Source: a virus
Direction: 5' to 3' (one strand)
IMG/VR virus record: IMGVR_UViG_3300007963_000015
Span: 1-39,263 of that record
DNA length: 39,263 nucleotides
Positions 5,896 to 13,969 of the stretch are shown one piece after another. A model generated the notes under the pieces. That model ran no database searches, had not been told where the DNA came from, and worked only from the letters and a program-made list of their open reading frames with translations. Positions within the stretch are counted from its first letter, which is position 1, and each line of letters begins with the position of its first letter. The translations under genes were made by a program, and so were the position numbers.

Positions 5896-5955
5896 GAAGA
5901 CCCCCGAACTTGTCTGAACCCTTTCGGGCCTCAAGAAACAAGATAGGGGGTCTTC
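5896..5955. repeat. Stable hairpin downstream of the zinc-protein gene
   Basis: GAAGACCCCC (5896-5905) pairs perfectly with GGGGGTCTTC (5946-5955). A second helix, CTTGT (5909-5913) with ACAAG (5938-5942), stacks inside it. It lies just past the stop of the leftward gene 5971-6297. No T run follows on either strand, so it may be an mRNA 3' stabiliser or a factor-dependent stop rather than a simple terminator. Confidence 0.65.
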
Positions 5956-5970
5956 TTTCGAAGTCAAGAA

Positions 5971-6297
5971 TTAAAAAGGAACGTCGTCAGTAACGGTTAC
6001 AGGGGCTTGTCTTTTTTCAGAACAGGTATCAAAGTGGCAAACACCGTCTTTGTTTACCGGAACATTTTTGCCCTTCTTAGTTTTGACCCACCAGATTTCT
6101 CCTTGACATGAGCGGCATTTACTGGCTTTTTTATGGGTAGGAACTTCGTAAACCCATTCGCCGTCGGCGTTTTGATACCGTTTGGCAGGTGCTTCATCGC
6201 CACCACTGGTTACTTGGCTGACTACACCCTGAGTCTTCAGGGTATCCCGAATCTCCGTAAGGAGACTAACAATCTGTTTCGCTGTTGCTTCATCCAT
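5971..6297 (-). CDS. Zinc-knuckle protein with an SSB-like acidic C-terminus, 108 aa
   Basis: The first 25 residues are a helix. A basic linker follows, then a zinc site of C61-x2-C64 and H88-x3-C92 around GEIWWVKTKKGKNVPV. The protein ends in TVTDDVPF, close to the DDDIPF tip by which bacterial SSB recruits replication and repair proteins. The tail could bind the same partners, and the zinc domain could bind DNA. I infer a role in DNA metabolism or in hijacking the host replisome. The ATG at 6297 has AGGGAG six bases upstream; the TTG at 6303 lies too close to it. It is the first leftward gene next to the divergent terminase gene. Confidence 0.76.
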   Translation of the reverse strand: MDEATAKQIVSLLTEIRDTLKTQGVVSQVTSGGDEAPAKRYQNADGEWVYEVPTHKKASKCRSCQGEIWWVKTKKGKNVPVNKDGVCHFDTCSEKRQAPVTVTDDVPF

Positions 6298-6319
6298 GTG
6301 CAACTCCCTTCAACGACAG

Positions 6320-6349
6320 ATTATATACTAAGGTGAATAGGCGAGTCAA
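6320..6349 (-). promoter_or_regulatory. Near-consensus leftward promoter in the divergent region
   Basis: Read leftward, TTGACT (6344-6349) and TATAAT (6320-6325) are separated by 18 bases. It drives the zinc-protein gene starting at 6297. The divergent gap is only 57 bases. A rightward -10-like TATACT is at 6324-6329 but lacks a good -35, so the rightward virion promoter is unclear. Confidence 0.8.
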
Positions 6350-6354
6350 TAAAA

Positions 6355-6984
6355 ATGGCAGAAAAACAAGATCCAGAAATTGTTCCGCAAAGAACGAACA
6401 AAGTTGGAAGTTACCTCATACGAGAAGGGCGAAGAGAAGAAATGGCCAAAGCTATCGCCAACGGTCTTCACTTCGAGGATGCGGCAGAAAAGGCAGGGAT
6501 TCCTTACGAGGTTGCCCTTTCTGCGAGCCGGAAAGATCCTGAGTTTATGGCATGGTATGACGAATCTAGGAGTAGACCTCGAATAGAAAAAAAGCCTGCA
6601 AAAAAGTACAAGCCCAAAACGAGTTTGCAAATCAAAAGTGATTTTGTAAATAAACTAAGTCAAGTTGGTTTGTTTGACAAAATTGCTGTTATGGCAGAAG
6701 AAGCGGACCCGGCAACAGAAGAAGGGAAACAAGTGTTAGGTTTCTTTATGAGGTATGTTGTTAAAGACATTCTTCCAAAAGAAACAGCGGCAAAAGTAGA
6801 ACATACGGAAAAAGCCGCTTACGACACTATGACGGACGCAGAGTTACTAGAAATGCTACAAGACCGCCGCCAGCAAAGATTGGCGTATGATCAAGAAAGA
6901 AGTCAAGCAGACGGCCAAAGATCTTCTCATACCCAAAAGTACATAGAACAGGCACAGGAATACTATGAACGAGAAAGTGAATAG
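6355..6984 (+). CDS. terS: Terminase small subunit (probable), 209 aa
   Basis: The small terminase recognises phage DNA and hands it to the large subunit for packaging. The call rests on position directly upstream of, and overlapping by 20 nt, the large terminase, and on a helix-turn-helix-like N-terminal region (MAKAIANGLHFEDAAEKAG, about residues 30-50). A helical middle and a highly charged, Q/R/E-rich C-terminal tail follow, as in many small terminases. Length is in the usual range. No strong Shine-Dalgarno site precedes the ATG at 6355 (only AGGCGAG). It is the first gene of the long rightward virion block. Confidence 0.72.
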   Translation: MAEKQDPEIVPQRTNKVGSYLIREGRREEMAKAIANGLHFEDAAEKAGIPYEVALSASRKDPEFMAWYDESRSRPRIEKKPAKKYKPKTSLQIKSDFVNKLSQVGLFDKIAVMAEEADPATEEGKQVLGFFMRYVVKDILPKETAAKVEHTEKAAYDTMTDAELLEMLQDRRQQRLAYDQERSQADGQRSSHTQKYIEQAQEYYERESE

Positions 6985-8419
6985 AGACCAAATCCTTGAA
7001 GAACTTCGGCTAGAAGAAGAACTAGCTCGAAGAAAGGAGTACGACGTATTGGGGCGATTAGCTCCAAATAAACGTCAATGGGACTTTATTAACTGCCATT
7101 CTCACGAAACTATGTTTAGTGGACTAAACCAAGCGGGAAAGTCTACGGCTCTTTGCATTAAAGCGGCTTATCATCTCACAGGACTCTACCCCCCAGATTA
7201 TGTAGGGGTGCGTTTTGATAAGCCCGTGAACTGTGCGATAGGTGGTGAAACAGCACAGTCAACACGAGATTTGTTATGCGACAGACTGCTGGGAGATTCC
7301 TTAAACCGTGGGGGCGGTTATCTCCCGGCAGGTACTTTTGATCCTGAAAAAGACGTTAAACGTCTCAGTGGTGGTATTACTAACCAGATTGATTTCTTTC
7401 AGGTCAAGCACCACGACAAAAATGGGAACTTTGACGGGTACTCTAAATGCTACGTTTTCTCGTATTCAACAGGCTGGCAACGTCTACAAGGTTATACGCT
7501 TCATTGGATTGGGATTGACGAGGAACCGCCGTTCCCAGTTTATGACGAGTTCTCTGCTCGATTAAATGCCACTAATGGATACATGGATATCAGCATGACC
7601 CCTCTACAGGGGGAAACTCAACTGTATCTGATGTTTGACGAAAGCACCGATCACGAGGCTCGGTTCTTATTAAACTATGACATTGATGATGCTCAACACA
7701 TGACAGACGACGACAGAGAGCGTCTAATCAGCAAATACGAAAATCATCCGTTAGCAGAAGCTCGATTGCATGGCCGTCCGGTTCGTGGCCACGGTCTGAT
7801 TTATAATGTACCAGACGAGTTGCTATACGTTGAGGATTTCCAAGTACCGTCTCATTGGAAGAAAATCATAGGTTTAGATTTTCCTCATAGTGTAGGAAAC
7901 TTTGCGGCGGCGAAGATGGCCTACGATGAAGACAACGACGTATTATATTTGACAGGAGAATACAAAGAGGATAATAAAGAGAGTTACCATTATGCCCATC
8001 GAGCTTTAACAATGGGGGCAGGTCGAATACCTTGTGCATGGCCACATGACGCTGGCAGAAACTTTACTGACGGCTCAACCGTTGCACAGCGGTACAGAGA
8101 ACTGGGGTTAAATATGCTGAAGGAGTTTTCCCACAGCATCAACCCGGAGGGCAAAAAGACATTTGCAGTCATGCAGGTCATTGAAGAAGTGTGCGACCGT
8201 ATGGCTACAGGCAGGTTTAAGGTGTTCTTTACCTGTCAAGAGTTCATGAAAGAAAAGCGACGTTACAAGCATGACGCAGGTAAAGTCGCAAAAAGACAAG
8301 ACGATCACATTATCGACGCTATGCACAAAGCGGTGATGATGCTGAGATTCGCAGAATCTGAGGAACCAAATAAGGCACTCCCGCAAAAGTTGCCAGAGAT
8401 GGATTTCTTTAACTTTTAA
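6965..8419 (+). CDS. terL: Terminase large subunit, packaging ATPase and nuclease
   Basis: This enzyme cuts concatemeric DNA and pumps it into the procapsid using ATP. The N-terminal ATPase domain has a Walker A-type loop, SGLNQAGKST (about residues 52-61), and a Walker B, HWIGIDEEPP (about 180-190), with the catalytic E after D. The C-terminal RNase H-like nuclease begins with IIGLDFPHSVGNF (about 300), supplying the first D, and ends with a DDHIIDAMHKA segment (about 444-454), supplying the last acidic residues. At 484 aa it is close to the usual length. The ATG follows AGGAATACT and overlaps the small subunit. The Q-A-GKS form of Walker A groups it with Terminase_6-type enzymes. Confidence 0.95.
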   Translation: MNEKVNRDQILEELRLEEELARRKEYDVLGRLAPNKRQWDFINCHSHETMFSGLNQAGKSTALCIKAAYHLTGLYPPDYVGVRFDKPVNCAIGGETAQSTRDLLCDRLLGDSLNRGGGYLPAGTFDPEKDVKRLSGGITNQIDFFQVKHHDKNGNFDGYSKCYVFSYSTGWQRLQGYTLHWIGIDEEPPFPVYDEFSARLNATNGYMDISMTPLQGETQLYLMFDESTDHEARFLLNYDIDDAQHMTDDDRERLISKYENHPLAEARLHGRPVRGHGLIYNVPDELLYVEDFQVPSHWKKIIGLDFPHSVGNFAAAKMAYDEDNDVLYLTGEYKEDNKESYHYAHRALTMGAGRIPCAWPHDAGRNFTDGSTVAQRYRELGLNMLKEFSHSINPEGKKTFAVMQVIEEVCDRMATGRFKVFFTCQEFMKEKRRYKHDAGKVAKRQDDHIIDAMHKAVMMLRFAESEEPNKALPQKLPEMDFFNF

Positions 8420-8428
8420 GGAGTTAAA

Positions 8429-9172
8429 ATGCCTAACTATCCGTACGGATTAGGTCGTGGATTTGGACTGCCTTCTGGTTTGCCTTCAACCAGAGCAATG
8501 GCAAATGCAGGATTAAGAAGTTCTGGTAATCTTGTTCCAGCACCTATTTCACATTCGCCAGCAGTTATTCGACCTCCAAGAGGTCCGGTGATTGATTCTA
8601 GAGGACCAATGCCTGTTGCTCGTGCAGGAGGACGTTCTGTTGGTCCAGCCAGAAGAATGAGACCTTCCATTCCTCAACCAACTATTATTGAGGCAAATTT
8701 AGTAAATCGTCCTCTTCTTGGTACTAAATACGCAGGTCGAGCCGTTGGGATTGCGGCTACCATGGAAGTTATGAGGCGTATTGTCGATGAGTTTAGCGAA
8801 GGCCCACCGCCTCCAGAAGTAACAACTGTTCGACTTCCAAACTCGTTGGCTGAAAGATATGGACAGCGTATTACCCCTATGGCACCGGGTTCAATTGATT
8901 TTGGATACACTCCAAATACAGACGACCGAGCCAAAGATAAAGGCAAGGGTACGATTAAAGACCAAGGCATTAAGCCTAAAGTAAGACACGCTCCCGGACA
9001 AAAAGAACCACAAGACGTTGTTCCAGTAGGATCTAAATCTCAGTACGAGATTAATCTTAGAGGTGGAAGCATCTTCCCTCTTGATGTCACTATTGGAAAA
9101 CTTGCTAAGTTCCCAGTTACCGTTACAGGAAAACTACTCAAAGTTGGCGGCTCATTGCTGACCGAGGAATAA
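8429..9172 (+). CDS. Proline/arginine-rich protein between terminase and portal, 247 aa
   Basis: I recognise no family. The first ~95 residues are low-complexity and rich in P, R, G and S (for example PPRGPVIDSRGPMPVARAGG), likely disordered. A short helix at about residues 105-125 (GIAATMEVMRRIVDEF) is followed by another basic linker and a beta-like C-terminus. The ATG has AAGGAG five bases upstream, and only two bases separate its stop from the portal start. Position suggests a minor head or packaging protein that enters the particle. That is inference from neighbours. Confidence 0.72.
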   Translation: MPNYPYGLGRGFGLPSGLPSTRAMANAGLRSSGNLVPAPISHSPAVIRPPRGPVIDSRGPMPVARAGGRSVGPARRMRPSIPQPTIIEANLVNRPLLGTKYAGRAVGIAATMEVMRRIVDEFSEGPPPPEVTTVRLPNSLAERYGQRITPMAPGSIDFGYTPNTDDRAKDKGKGTIKDQGIKPKVRHAPGQKEPQDVVPVGSKSQYEINLRGGSIFPLDVTIGKLAKFPVTVTGKLLKVGGSLLTEE

Positions 9173-9173
9173 A

Positions 9174-10556
9174 ATGCACAGACCTCCAGTCCAAGAACTG
9201 ATTCACAGGTTTGACTACCTAAAGAAGCGACGTTTTAACTTTGAAAAAGCGTGGCAAGATATCAGTGATTTGATGATGCCGTATCGTGGTGACATTACTA
9301 CGAAACGCTCTACAGGATCACGAAGAGTCAAAGGTGTCTTCGATACTACTGCTATGAATGCGGCAGACTCTTTTGTGAACTTCATTAAAGGAGCCATCAT
9401 TCCTTCTGGTAATGATTGGGTGCGTCTTCACGCTAAAGCTCCCTACACTGATGTAATTCAAGTCAGACAGGTTTTAGATCTTGTTGCTGATAGAGTCTTA
9501 ACAGAACTTTCAAACTCTAACTTTTACAAAGAAGCCAGTGGGTTTTTGCGTGATTTTGCAGTGTTAGGGAATGGAACATTACACGTTCGTGAGGGCAAGC
9601 CCAAGTTTGGATCTAAAGGTCAGACCTTTGGAGGCTTGGTTTTTGAGGCTGTTCCTATTGGCCGTATGTGGTTTATGGTTGGTAACGAAGGTCGTCCAGA
9701 CTTTCTTGTTCGCCAAATAACCATGACGGCAGTTGATGCTATGCGTTTCTTTGATGGCAATGCCGGAGGAGATGCGGAGTATCATATCAATGCAGGCAAC
9801 CCTATGGAGGAATGTAACTTCCTTCATTTTGTTTACGAAAATGAAGACTTCCTCCCTCACGGCGTTCCTACTCCAGATAATAGAAAGTACGCCAGCATCT
9901 ACGTTTCTGGTTACGGTGATTTCGTAACTGGTACAGGTTCTATGTCAGAGCCAGCCATTGTTAAAGTTGGTGGTTTTGATCACTGCCCTTACATTGTGGC
10001 ACGTTGGATGGTGGTGGATGGGGAAGAGTACGGCAGAGGCAAGGGCCATTTGGCTCGTGCTGATGCTATGGGAATCAATGAACTACGCCGTCAGATTTTG
10101 ATTGCGGCAGGTAAAGATCTCAATCCTCCCCTTATGGTGGAACATGATACAGTTGTTGAGTTGGATATTACTCCTAACGGCCTTATGGTTACTCGGCCCC
10201 CCGTCAAAATGGGACCGCAGTACCTCAAGTCGGACACGAACTACCAAGTCGCAGACCTCATTGCGAGGCAAGACAGAGACCAAATCAAGAAAGCGTTTTT
10301 AGGAGACATTCTTGATGACCCAGAGACGCAACCAAGAAGTGCTGAAGAAAGTCGTCAAAGACAAACTCGTGCATTAAGCAGACTGGCGGCTTCGGCAGAT
10401 ACAGTAAACTATGAGTTTCTTGATCCCATGATTCAAAGTTGTATTGACATTATGTATCGTGGAGGAATGTTGCCGGAGTTGGACATGCTCCAAGAAATGG
10501 CTCCTGATGCAGAGTTTGAAATTGTGTATCAGTCTCCATTCTTTACTTCCCAATAA
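9174..10556 (+). CDS. Portal (head-tail connector) protein, cut short by an in-frame TAA
   Basis: This is a T7 gp8-type connector: a dodecameric ring at the head vertex through which DNA passes. Family signs are the N-terminal HRFDYLKKRR...W-x-D-I-S-D-L-M-M-P, then FDTTAMNAADSFVNF and GAIIPSGNDWVRL, a GRG-K-G segment with ARADAMGINELRRQ, and EESRQRQTRALSRL. The frame stops at TAA 10554-10556 after SPFFTSQ. The same frame then continues without interruption to 10832 with sequence expected for the connector C-terminus. The fused product would be about 552 residues, the usual connector size. The start ATG follows GAGGAATAAA. Explanations are a sequence error, a nonsense mutation, readthrough, or a truly two-piece portal. 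Confidence 0.93.
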   Translation: MHRPPVQELIHRFDYLKKRRFNFEKAWQDISDLMMPYRGDITTKRSTGSRRVKGVFDTTAMNAADSFVNFIKGAIIPSGNDWVRLHAKAPYTDVIQVRQVLDLVADRVLTELSNSNFYKEASGFLRDFAVLGNGTLHVREGKPKFGSKGQTFGGLVFEAVPIGRMWFMVGNEGRPDFLVRQITMTAVDAMRFFDGNAGGDAEYHINAGNPMEECNFLHFVYENEDFLPHGVPTPDNRKYASIYVSGYGDFVTGTGSMSEPAIVKVGGFDHCPYIVARWMVVDGEEYGRGKGHLARADAMGINELRRQILIAAGKDLNPPLMVEHDTVVELDITPNGLMVTRPPVKMGPQYLKSDTNYQVADLIARQDRDQIKKAFLGDILDDPETQPRSAEESRQRQTRALSRLAASADTVNYEFLDPMIQSCIDIMYRGGMLPELDMLQEMAPDAEFEIVYQSPFFTSQ

Positions 10557-10565
10557 GCTAGTGGC

Positions 10566-10832
10566 ATGAATCGTGTCAGTGCTTTCTTGGAAAGACGAAT
10601 GGCTTTGTATCAAGCTACACAGTCTCAAGCATACATTGATGATTTGAATCCTGACGCGATCTCTGCATACGATGCAAAGGTTAGCGATATCCCTGCTTCG
10701 ATTCTTAGAACGCCGGAAGAAGTAGGAGCGATTAGGCAAGCACGAGCACAAGAAGAAGCCATGCAAATGCAAATGATGCAAATGCAACAAATGGCTCAAA
10801 TGCAACAACAGCAACAAAGCGAAGAAATTTAA
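10566..10832 (+). CDS. Portal C-terminal part, in frame after the TAA
   Basis: This 88-codon open frame is in the same reading frame as the portal and starts three codons after its stop. Its content matches the connector tail: an RVSAFLERRMAL helix, then DAKVSDIPASILRTPEEV and A-I-R-Q-A-R-A-Q, ending in a long M/Q-rich run. Other connectors show the same order, with a Q-rich end. The ATG at 10566 lacks a good ribosome-binding site (CTAGTGGC), which argues against an independent gene. If CAA once stood at the TAA, the joint would read SQQASGMNR. Whether the piece is made alone, by readthrough or not at all cannot be told here. Confidence 0.7.
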   Translation: MNRVSAFLERRMALYQATQSQAYIDDLNPDAISAYDAKVSDIPASILRTPEEVGAIRQARAQEEAMQMQMMQMQQMAQMQQQQQSEEI

Positions 10833-11164
10833 TGATAAATATGCCAATGAATTTTAGTCAAACCTCTGGCGGTGGCGGTGGCTATCGAAGCGAAAGTGGT
10901 TTTTCTAGCTTTGGAGACGTTGCTAAAAGACAACTTGAAAAAGAGTACAAAAAGAAGAAAGTTAAAAAACTCGTAGCAGAAGCACAAGCAAATCATTATC
11001 GAGGGGCGGGTGATTTGCTTAATAGGATTAGGTTTGGTATGTCTTTGACTGACGCACAAATTGCACAACACAATGTTGCTACAGGTCAGAATCCTCGAAC
11101 TACTAGACCTAATTTTACAGATATGCTTGGATTCAAATACGCTAAAAATTTAGGAGTTCTTTGA
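10832..11164 (+). CDS. Unknown small basic protein, 110 aa
   Basis: The N-terminus is glycine- and serine-rich, followed by a strongly basic helix (RQLEKEYKKKKVKKLVAEAQ) and a mixed C-terminal half. No family is recognised. The start is uncertain: ATG at 10832 overlaps the preceding stop (TAATG), and two further in-frame ATGs lie at 10841 and 10847, none with a clear Shine-Dalgarno site. The stop overlaps the next start as TGATG. Located among portal and scaffold genes, it may be a minor virion protein. Confidence 0.6.
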   Translation: MINMPMNFSQTSGGGGGYRSESGFSSFGDVAKRQLEKEYKKKKVKKLVAEAQANHYRGAGDLLNRIRFGMSLTDAQIAQHNVATGQNPRTTRPNFTDMLGFKYAKNLGVL

Positions 11165-12492
11165 TGAGAAATCAAACAGGAATAAATGCAATTGAGGAGC
11201 TTTATGGAGTTCCATCACATAAAAAGTTTATTGACTTAAGACCTAAACCAAAACCAACACAGTTAAAGCAAGGTGGTTGGCGACGGAAAAGACAGCCTAG
11301 AGCAGGTACAGGGACCCATGAAACAGCAAAAATGGCTTACGACTTTATGGAGCCGGGATATGTTCATGCCGCTAGGACTGGAACAATCCCAGAGTCAATC
11401 TTTGGCAAGGCAATGCTTGGCGTAGAAACAACACTTGATCTTGCTCCCGGTCTTGGCAAAGTCGTTTCAGCGGCAATACCCTTTGGATTGATGAGAAAAG
11501 TAGATCCTGTCGAAATCCAAAGAAAAACTATTAACATAGGTGAACAAATAAGCAATACCGACATTTTTGATATACCTACTCTTGAAAAGTATATGCCTGA
11601 ACAGTTGGCTATGTCTATGCATAGACTGCCTCCAGTTCAACAACAAAAAGATATGCTTGAAACTACTAACCTATTAGATCTTATTCAGGGGGCTACTAAA
11701 AAAGAAACTAAAAAATGGCGTGAGAGTGTAAAAAGTTTGCCAGCCAGCCAGAGGGTGGGATTCCCAATCCATAACATTGACACAATGTATCCAGCAGGTA
11801 GTGACACAGGAGCCATTCTCGCCGATCAAATAGGATCAGCTCAGAATATGGATGATTTAGCGTTTAACCCTAACCTCCCTTTGTTTCAAGCAACTGCAAG
11901 AGCACAAGGAAACATTGAAACAGCCTCAAAACGCATTATTGAAAAACTTGGAAGTGGTGAAATAGAAAGAACTGTAGGCCACAAACAAAAAGCAAAACTT
12001 CTTAAAGATTACATTGCCGCAGAAGCCGACCGACAAGCACATCTAAAAGCATTTCCACAGGTAAAAAATAAAACAAAAGAAATCTTTAGAGAGTCTAAAA
12101 CCGAAGCAATGCGTCTTGGTGATAAATACGAAGCAGATGAAGTAACCCGCTTGTACGAAGAACACGCTTTTGGAAAAGGTCATGGAGACGAGTCTGCTAA
12201 ATATTTTCTTCCAGAGTTTCAAGCACAAGCGGCAAATGACGCAAAGCATTATCGTGCTGAAGAGTTCATGGAACAAATCAATGCACGAACAGAAGCAAAA
12301 GCAATAGAAACAGTTAAACGTAGCATTCCCGCTCAAACAAAAGAGATCAAGAATCAAATTCAAGAAACAGGAACCTACGATCCTAAAAACCGAATGCAAA
12401 GAGGTTTTGGAGAAGATGCTGAAGCACTTAGACAAATGCAAAAGAATCTTCAGTCGTACAATCCAATGAATATGAGAATTAGAAGTGTCTAA
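11164..12492 (+). CDS. Large unknown virion-region protein, 442 aa, with a shared N-terminal motif
   Basis: No family is recognised. Near the start (about residues 17-30) is SHKKFIDLRPKPKP, very similar in place and sequence to PPKSFVDLRSNKP in the next gene, so the two share an N-terminal module. The rest is a short hydrophobic stretch (about 80-105) and then a long, charged, helical region rich in K, E, Q and A. The ATG at 11164 has AGGAG seven bases upstream; the TTG at 11161 is too close to it. It overlaps the previous gene as TGATG and the next by 8 nt. Size, helix content and position suggest a protein packaged and ejected with the DNA. Confidence 0.7.
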   Translation: MRNQTGINAIEELYGVPSHKKFIDLRPKPKPTQLKQGGWRRKRQPRAGTGTHETAKMAYDFMEPGYVHAARTGTIPESIFGKAMLGVETTLDLAPGLGKVVSAAIPFGLMRKVDPVEIQRKTINIGEQISNTDIFDIPTLEKYMPEQLAMSMHRLPPVQQQKDMLETTNLLDLIQGATKKETKKWRESVKSLPASQRVGFPIHNIDTMYPAGSDTGAILADQIGSAQNMDDLAFNPNLPLFQATARAQGNIETASKRIIEKLGSGEIERTVGHKQKAKLLKDYIAAEADRQAHLKAFPQVKNKTKEIFRESKTEAMRLGDKYEADEVTRLYEEHAFGKGHGDESAKYFLPEFQAQAANDAKHYRAEEFMEQINARTEAKAIETVKRSIPAQTKEIKNQIQETGTYDPKNRMQRGFGEDAEALRQMQKNLQSYNPMNMRIRSV

Positions 12493-13969
12493 AAAAAGAG
12501 ATAATCAAGTAGTTAATGAGTTCATTTTTGGAATGGGATCACAGACTCCTCCAAAAAGTTTTGTTGATTTACGCTCTAATAAACCTGCGGCTCCTAATGC
12601 AACCATTGGGCCAAGACCTTCTCCATCCATGAGAAGCCAACAAAGAAGACAAGCACATTTAACAGGTAACTATCCCAACCCTTTGATTGAACCTCGTGGA
12701 ATTAATCAACTTGGTGCAACTCCTCGTAGGGGCGACTTTCCTGCGGGGACGGCTGAAGATGTAAAAGATTTTACTAAAAATGCAGTTGGATTCTACTACG
12801 GAGAAACACCGCAGGAAGTTGCAACAGGTCTTGCATTTGAAGCGGTTATTCCAATAGTAGGTGGTGCTTTATGGAAAACAGGAAAAGGCATTTATGGTGC
12901 TGGCAAATCAATAAGGCAAGCGTACCAATACGCAGACTCAATGGTTCCGGGCAATAGACCGCCTAGACCGCCTAGACCAAAAACTCCTACTGCACCTGTT
13001 AACCCAGCAGACGTTGAAGGTAGACGCAATGTTCTAAAAGGTGGTCTTGTTGTTGCCGCAGGTGGAGCCGCCGCCGCTTCAAAAAACGTAGAAGAAGCGG
13101 TTAATTTTGGACAGCAAGTTTTAAGAGGACTTAAAGGACAAGGCAGAAGAGTTTTGCCTGAAGGTTTTTTACAGGGTTTTGGAAAATATAACTACCAAAA
13201 TTTGAGCAAACGTTTTGGAAAAGAAATGAAAAAGATGACTGATGACTTTAGCCCAGAGTTTGATCCAAATGATTTTGGTGGCATAGGATACGTTCGAGAA
13301 GAAGCGGCTAACTTTGTGCTAGATGACATGATTCAAGGTGTTGTATCTCGTACTATTCCTACGCTTCCCCAAAGAGCAAAAAAACTGTTAGGATTAGGCA
13401 AGGATGCAAAACATCCATTTGTTATGTCTGATATTGAAGAGGGCATAGAAAAGGCGATGTTGAAAAATGTGCATCGCTCAGGGGATTCTAAAGTCCAACC
13501 ACTTTTTAATATGACTTCACATATAGATAGCATGGTTGGTCGAGAAAAAAATGAACTTCTTGCCGCAAATGCAAGGTATAGAAAAAGAATACAACAACAT
13601 ATTGATTCTCAGTTTGAAAAACCCCTCACTGATATGACTCCAGAACAAAGTAAAAAGTATATAGAAAAACAAATAAAGTCTTTACAATCGTCCATCACAA
13701 GAAATGAACAACTTTTGAACTCTATTGACAGAGCACCAACAGATCTTATTACTGAAAAACAAGTTCGAGGAATTTTACAAGAACGAATGATGCAGAATGT
13801 CTTAGGTGAAATAAAACACAAGCTAGGTAATTGGAAAGGGAAAGATAAAAAAGAATATCTCAAAAAGTTTCAGGAAGAAATAAAAAAAAGGCTAGATGAC
13901 TTTGACTACATTAACACTGTAAAAAGGCAACGTGGTAAATACGCAAAGAACGGATCGCCTATTGTTTAA
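12485..13969 (+). CDS. Large unknown virion-region protein, 494 aa, with shared N-terminal motif and Tat-like segment
   Basis: The N-terminus (about residues 10-34) carries the same K-(K/S)-F-(I/V)-D-L-R module as the preceding gene, so the pair may be distant paralogues or share a packaging tag. A proline-rich linker (about 158-174) is followed by RRNVLKGGLVVAAGG (180-194). That resembles a twin-arginine signal core but lies far from the N-terminus. The remainder is charged and helical. The start is GTG with a poor ribosome-binding site. The gene overlaps its neighbours at both ends. A role as an ejected or internal head protein is possible. I do not recognise a family. Confidence 0.68.
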   Translation: MSKKRDNQVVNEFIFGMGSQTPPKSFVDLRSNKPAAPNATIGPRPSPSMRSQQRRQAHLTGNYPNPLIEPRGINQLGATPRRGDFPAGTAEDVKDFTKNAVGFYYGETPQEVATGLAFEAVIPIVGGALWKTGKGIYGAGKSIRQAYQYADSMVPGNRPPRPPRPKTPTAPVNPADVEGRRNVLKGGLVVAAGGAAAASKNVEEAVNFGQQVLRGLKGQGRRVLPEGFLQGFGKYNYQNLSKRFGKEMKKMTDDFSPEFDPNDFGGIGYVREEAANFVLDDMIQGVVSRTIPTLPQRAKKLLGLGKDAKHPFVMSDIEEGIEKAMLKNVHRSGDSKVQPLFNMTSHIDSMVGREKNELLAANARYRKRIQQHIDSQFEKPLTDMTPEQSKKYIEKQIKSLQSSITRNEQLLNSIDRAPTDLITEKQVRGILQERMMQNVLGEIKHKLGNWKGKDKKEYLKKFQEEIKKRLDDFDYINTVKRQRGKYAKNGSPIV

